Shown here piece by piece: positions 6,370 through 6,951 of a stretch of DNA of 6,951 bases (its first letter is position 1; each line of letters starts with the position of its first letter). This DNA comes from Dehalococcoides sp. (GTDB lineage Bacteria > Chloroflexota > Dehalococcoidia > Dehalococcoidales > RBG-16-60-22): the NCBI GenBank assembly GCA_030665795.1, contig DAOUZD010000034.1, forward strand, positions 1 to 6,951, written 5' to 3'. The notes beneath the pieces are model-generated. The model had not been told where the DNA came from. It saw nothing but the letters and a program-made list of their open reading frames with translations, and made no database searches. A program made the position numbers and the translations under genes.

Positions 6370-6951
6370 TTATGCCAACCCATAACGTCTGGGGTATTCC
6401 TTCATGTCTTTCTCAAAAATGTCGATTATTGCCTCAGGAGTCGCATATTTTGCCTTCCAGCCCCATTCCTTTCTTGCATAGCTATCGTCAAATACTTTCA
6501 TGACACTAAGTGCTTTGTAAAATCCTGTTTGGGAAAGCGAATCAGTCTTGTAGGTGACTTTGGTTCCGGGAAATCTGCTTACAAGAATTGTTTCCAGTTC
6601 TTTAGCCGAGACGACAGCCGGAATCCCGGTGACATTGTAATTGGCCATCTTAATATTCTCTTTGGGTGCCTGTAATACCATATCGGCGGCTCTAGCCGCA
6701 TCCCTCACATATATCATAGAAACTGTTGATTCCGGGGTGCCGTAAATACATTCGTTGGGTTTACCCAAAATGGCGTCTTGAATCATGGACGGTGCCCAAT
6801 GACCAGGCGTGCGAACGTTTGGCCCAATCATGTGGGCAAAACGGATAGAACGGAAGTCCAGTCCAAATTTGCTATGGTAGAACCGCCCGAGGCCCTCCCC
6901 GTAGAGCTTGCCGCAACCGTACATACTGACTGGTCGCTGGATGCTGATGTC
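6370..6951 (-). CDS. NAD-dependent epimerase/dehydratase (extended SDR), C-terminal part, L-threonine dehydrogenase-like
   Basis: The frame runs off the right edge, so only the last 193 residues are seen; the N-terminal Rossmann part with its glycine-rich nucleotide motif lies outside. The visible part starts near the catalytic YxxxK motif (YGCGK, residues 11-15 of the fragment) followed by LYGEGLGRFY, typical of extended short-chain dehydrogenases. FRSIRFAHMIGP, then MIYVRDAARAADMVL, YNVTGIPAVVSAKEL and the C-terminal FDDSYARKEWGWKAKY follow. This arrangement, especially the DDS-AR--WGWK end, recalls the short-chain L-threonine 3-dehydrogenase group, which is close to UDP-galactose 4-epimerases. 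A sugar-nucleotide epimerase or other SDR remains possible. It points toward the ADC-like gene and ends 45 bases from it, so it is in a separate, convergent transcript. No clear bidirectional terminator lies between them. Confidence 0.85.
   Translation of the reverse strand, partial: DISIQRPVSMYGCGKLYGEGLGRFYHSKFGLDFRSIRFAHMIGPNVRTPGHWAPSMIQDAILGKPNECIYGTPESTVSMIYVRDAARAADMVLQAPKENIKMANYNVTGIPAVVSAKELETILVSRFPGTKVTYKTDSLSQTGFYKALSVMKVFDDSYARKEWGWKAKYATPEAIIDIFEKDMKEYPRRYGLA

Overview
The window reads as part of a bacterial metabolic and transport locus. The base composition is balanced and the Shine-Dalgarno sequences are strong (AGGAGG type). Start codons are mixed: GTG, TTG and ATG. The substrate-binding lipoprotein carries a long Ala-Pro linker. 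Tungsten/molybdenum-type oxidoreductase, TRAP transporter and acetoacetate-decarboxylase-like genes together fit an anaerobic or microaerobic organism. My best guess is a Chloroflexota (Dehalococcoidia-like) lineage. That is an impression from protein style, not something the sequence proves.

Layout: (1) 1-1326, plus strand: the C-terminal two thirds or more of an aldehyde:ferredoxin oxidoreductase (AOR) family enzyme, running in from beyond the left edge, with its iron-sulfur and pterin motifs intact. (2) 1327-2051: about 725 bases with no convincing gene. It holds a near-consensus sigma70-type promoter at 1517-1545, then a roughly 500-base leader with several stem-loops and a perfect 12-base anti-Shine-Dalgarno complement. 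(3) 2052-5209: a complete tripartite TRAP transporter in the order dctP (binding lipoprotein), dctQ (small membrane subunit), dctM (large membrane subunit). A 19-bp RNA hairpin sits between dctP and dctQ, and dctQ and dctM overlap by 11 bases. (4) 5210-5487: a gap without a gene. (5) 5488-6324, plus strand: an acetoacetate decarboxylase (ADC) superfamily protein that keeps the Schiff-base lysine but lacks other residues of the classical active site. (6) 6370 to the right edge, minus strand and convergent: the C-terminal part of an extended short-chain dehydrogenase/reductase resembling the short-chain L-threonine dehydrogenase / UDP-sugar epimerase type.

A plausible common theme is import of an organic acid (probably a keto or other carboxylic acid) by the TRAP system. 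It would then be processed by the ADC-like enzyme and perhaps by AOR-type acid/aldehyde redox chemistry. The substrate cannot be read from the sequence, and shared regulation with the AOR gene is not shown. No mobile element, CRISPR array, tRNA or rRNA was found. The least explained part is the structured leader in front of dctP.
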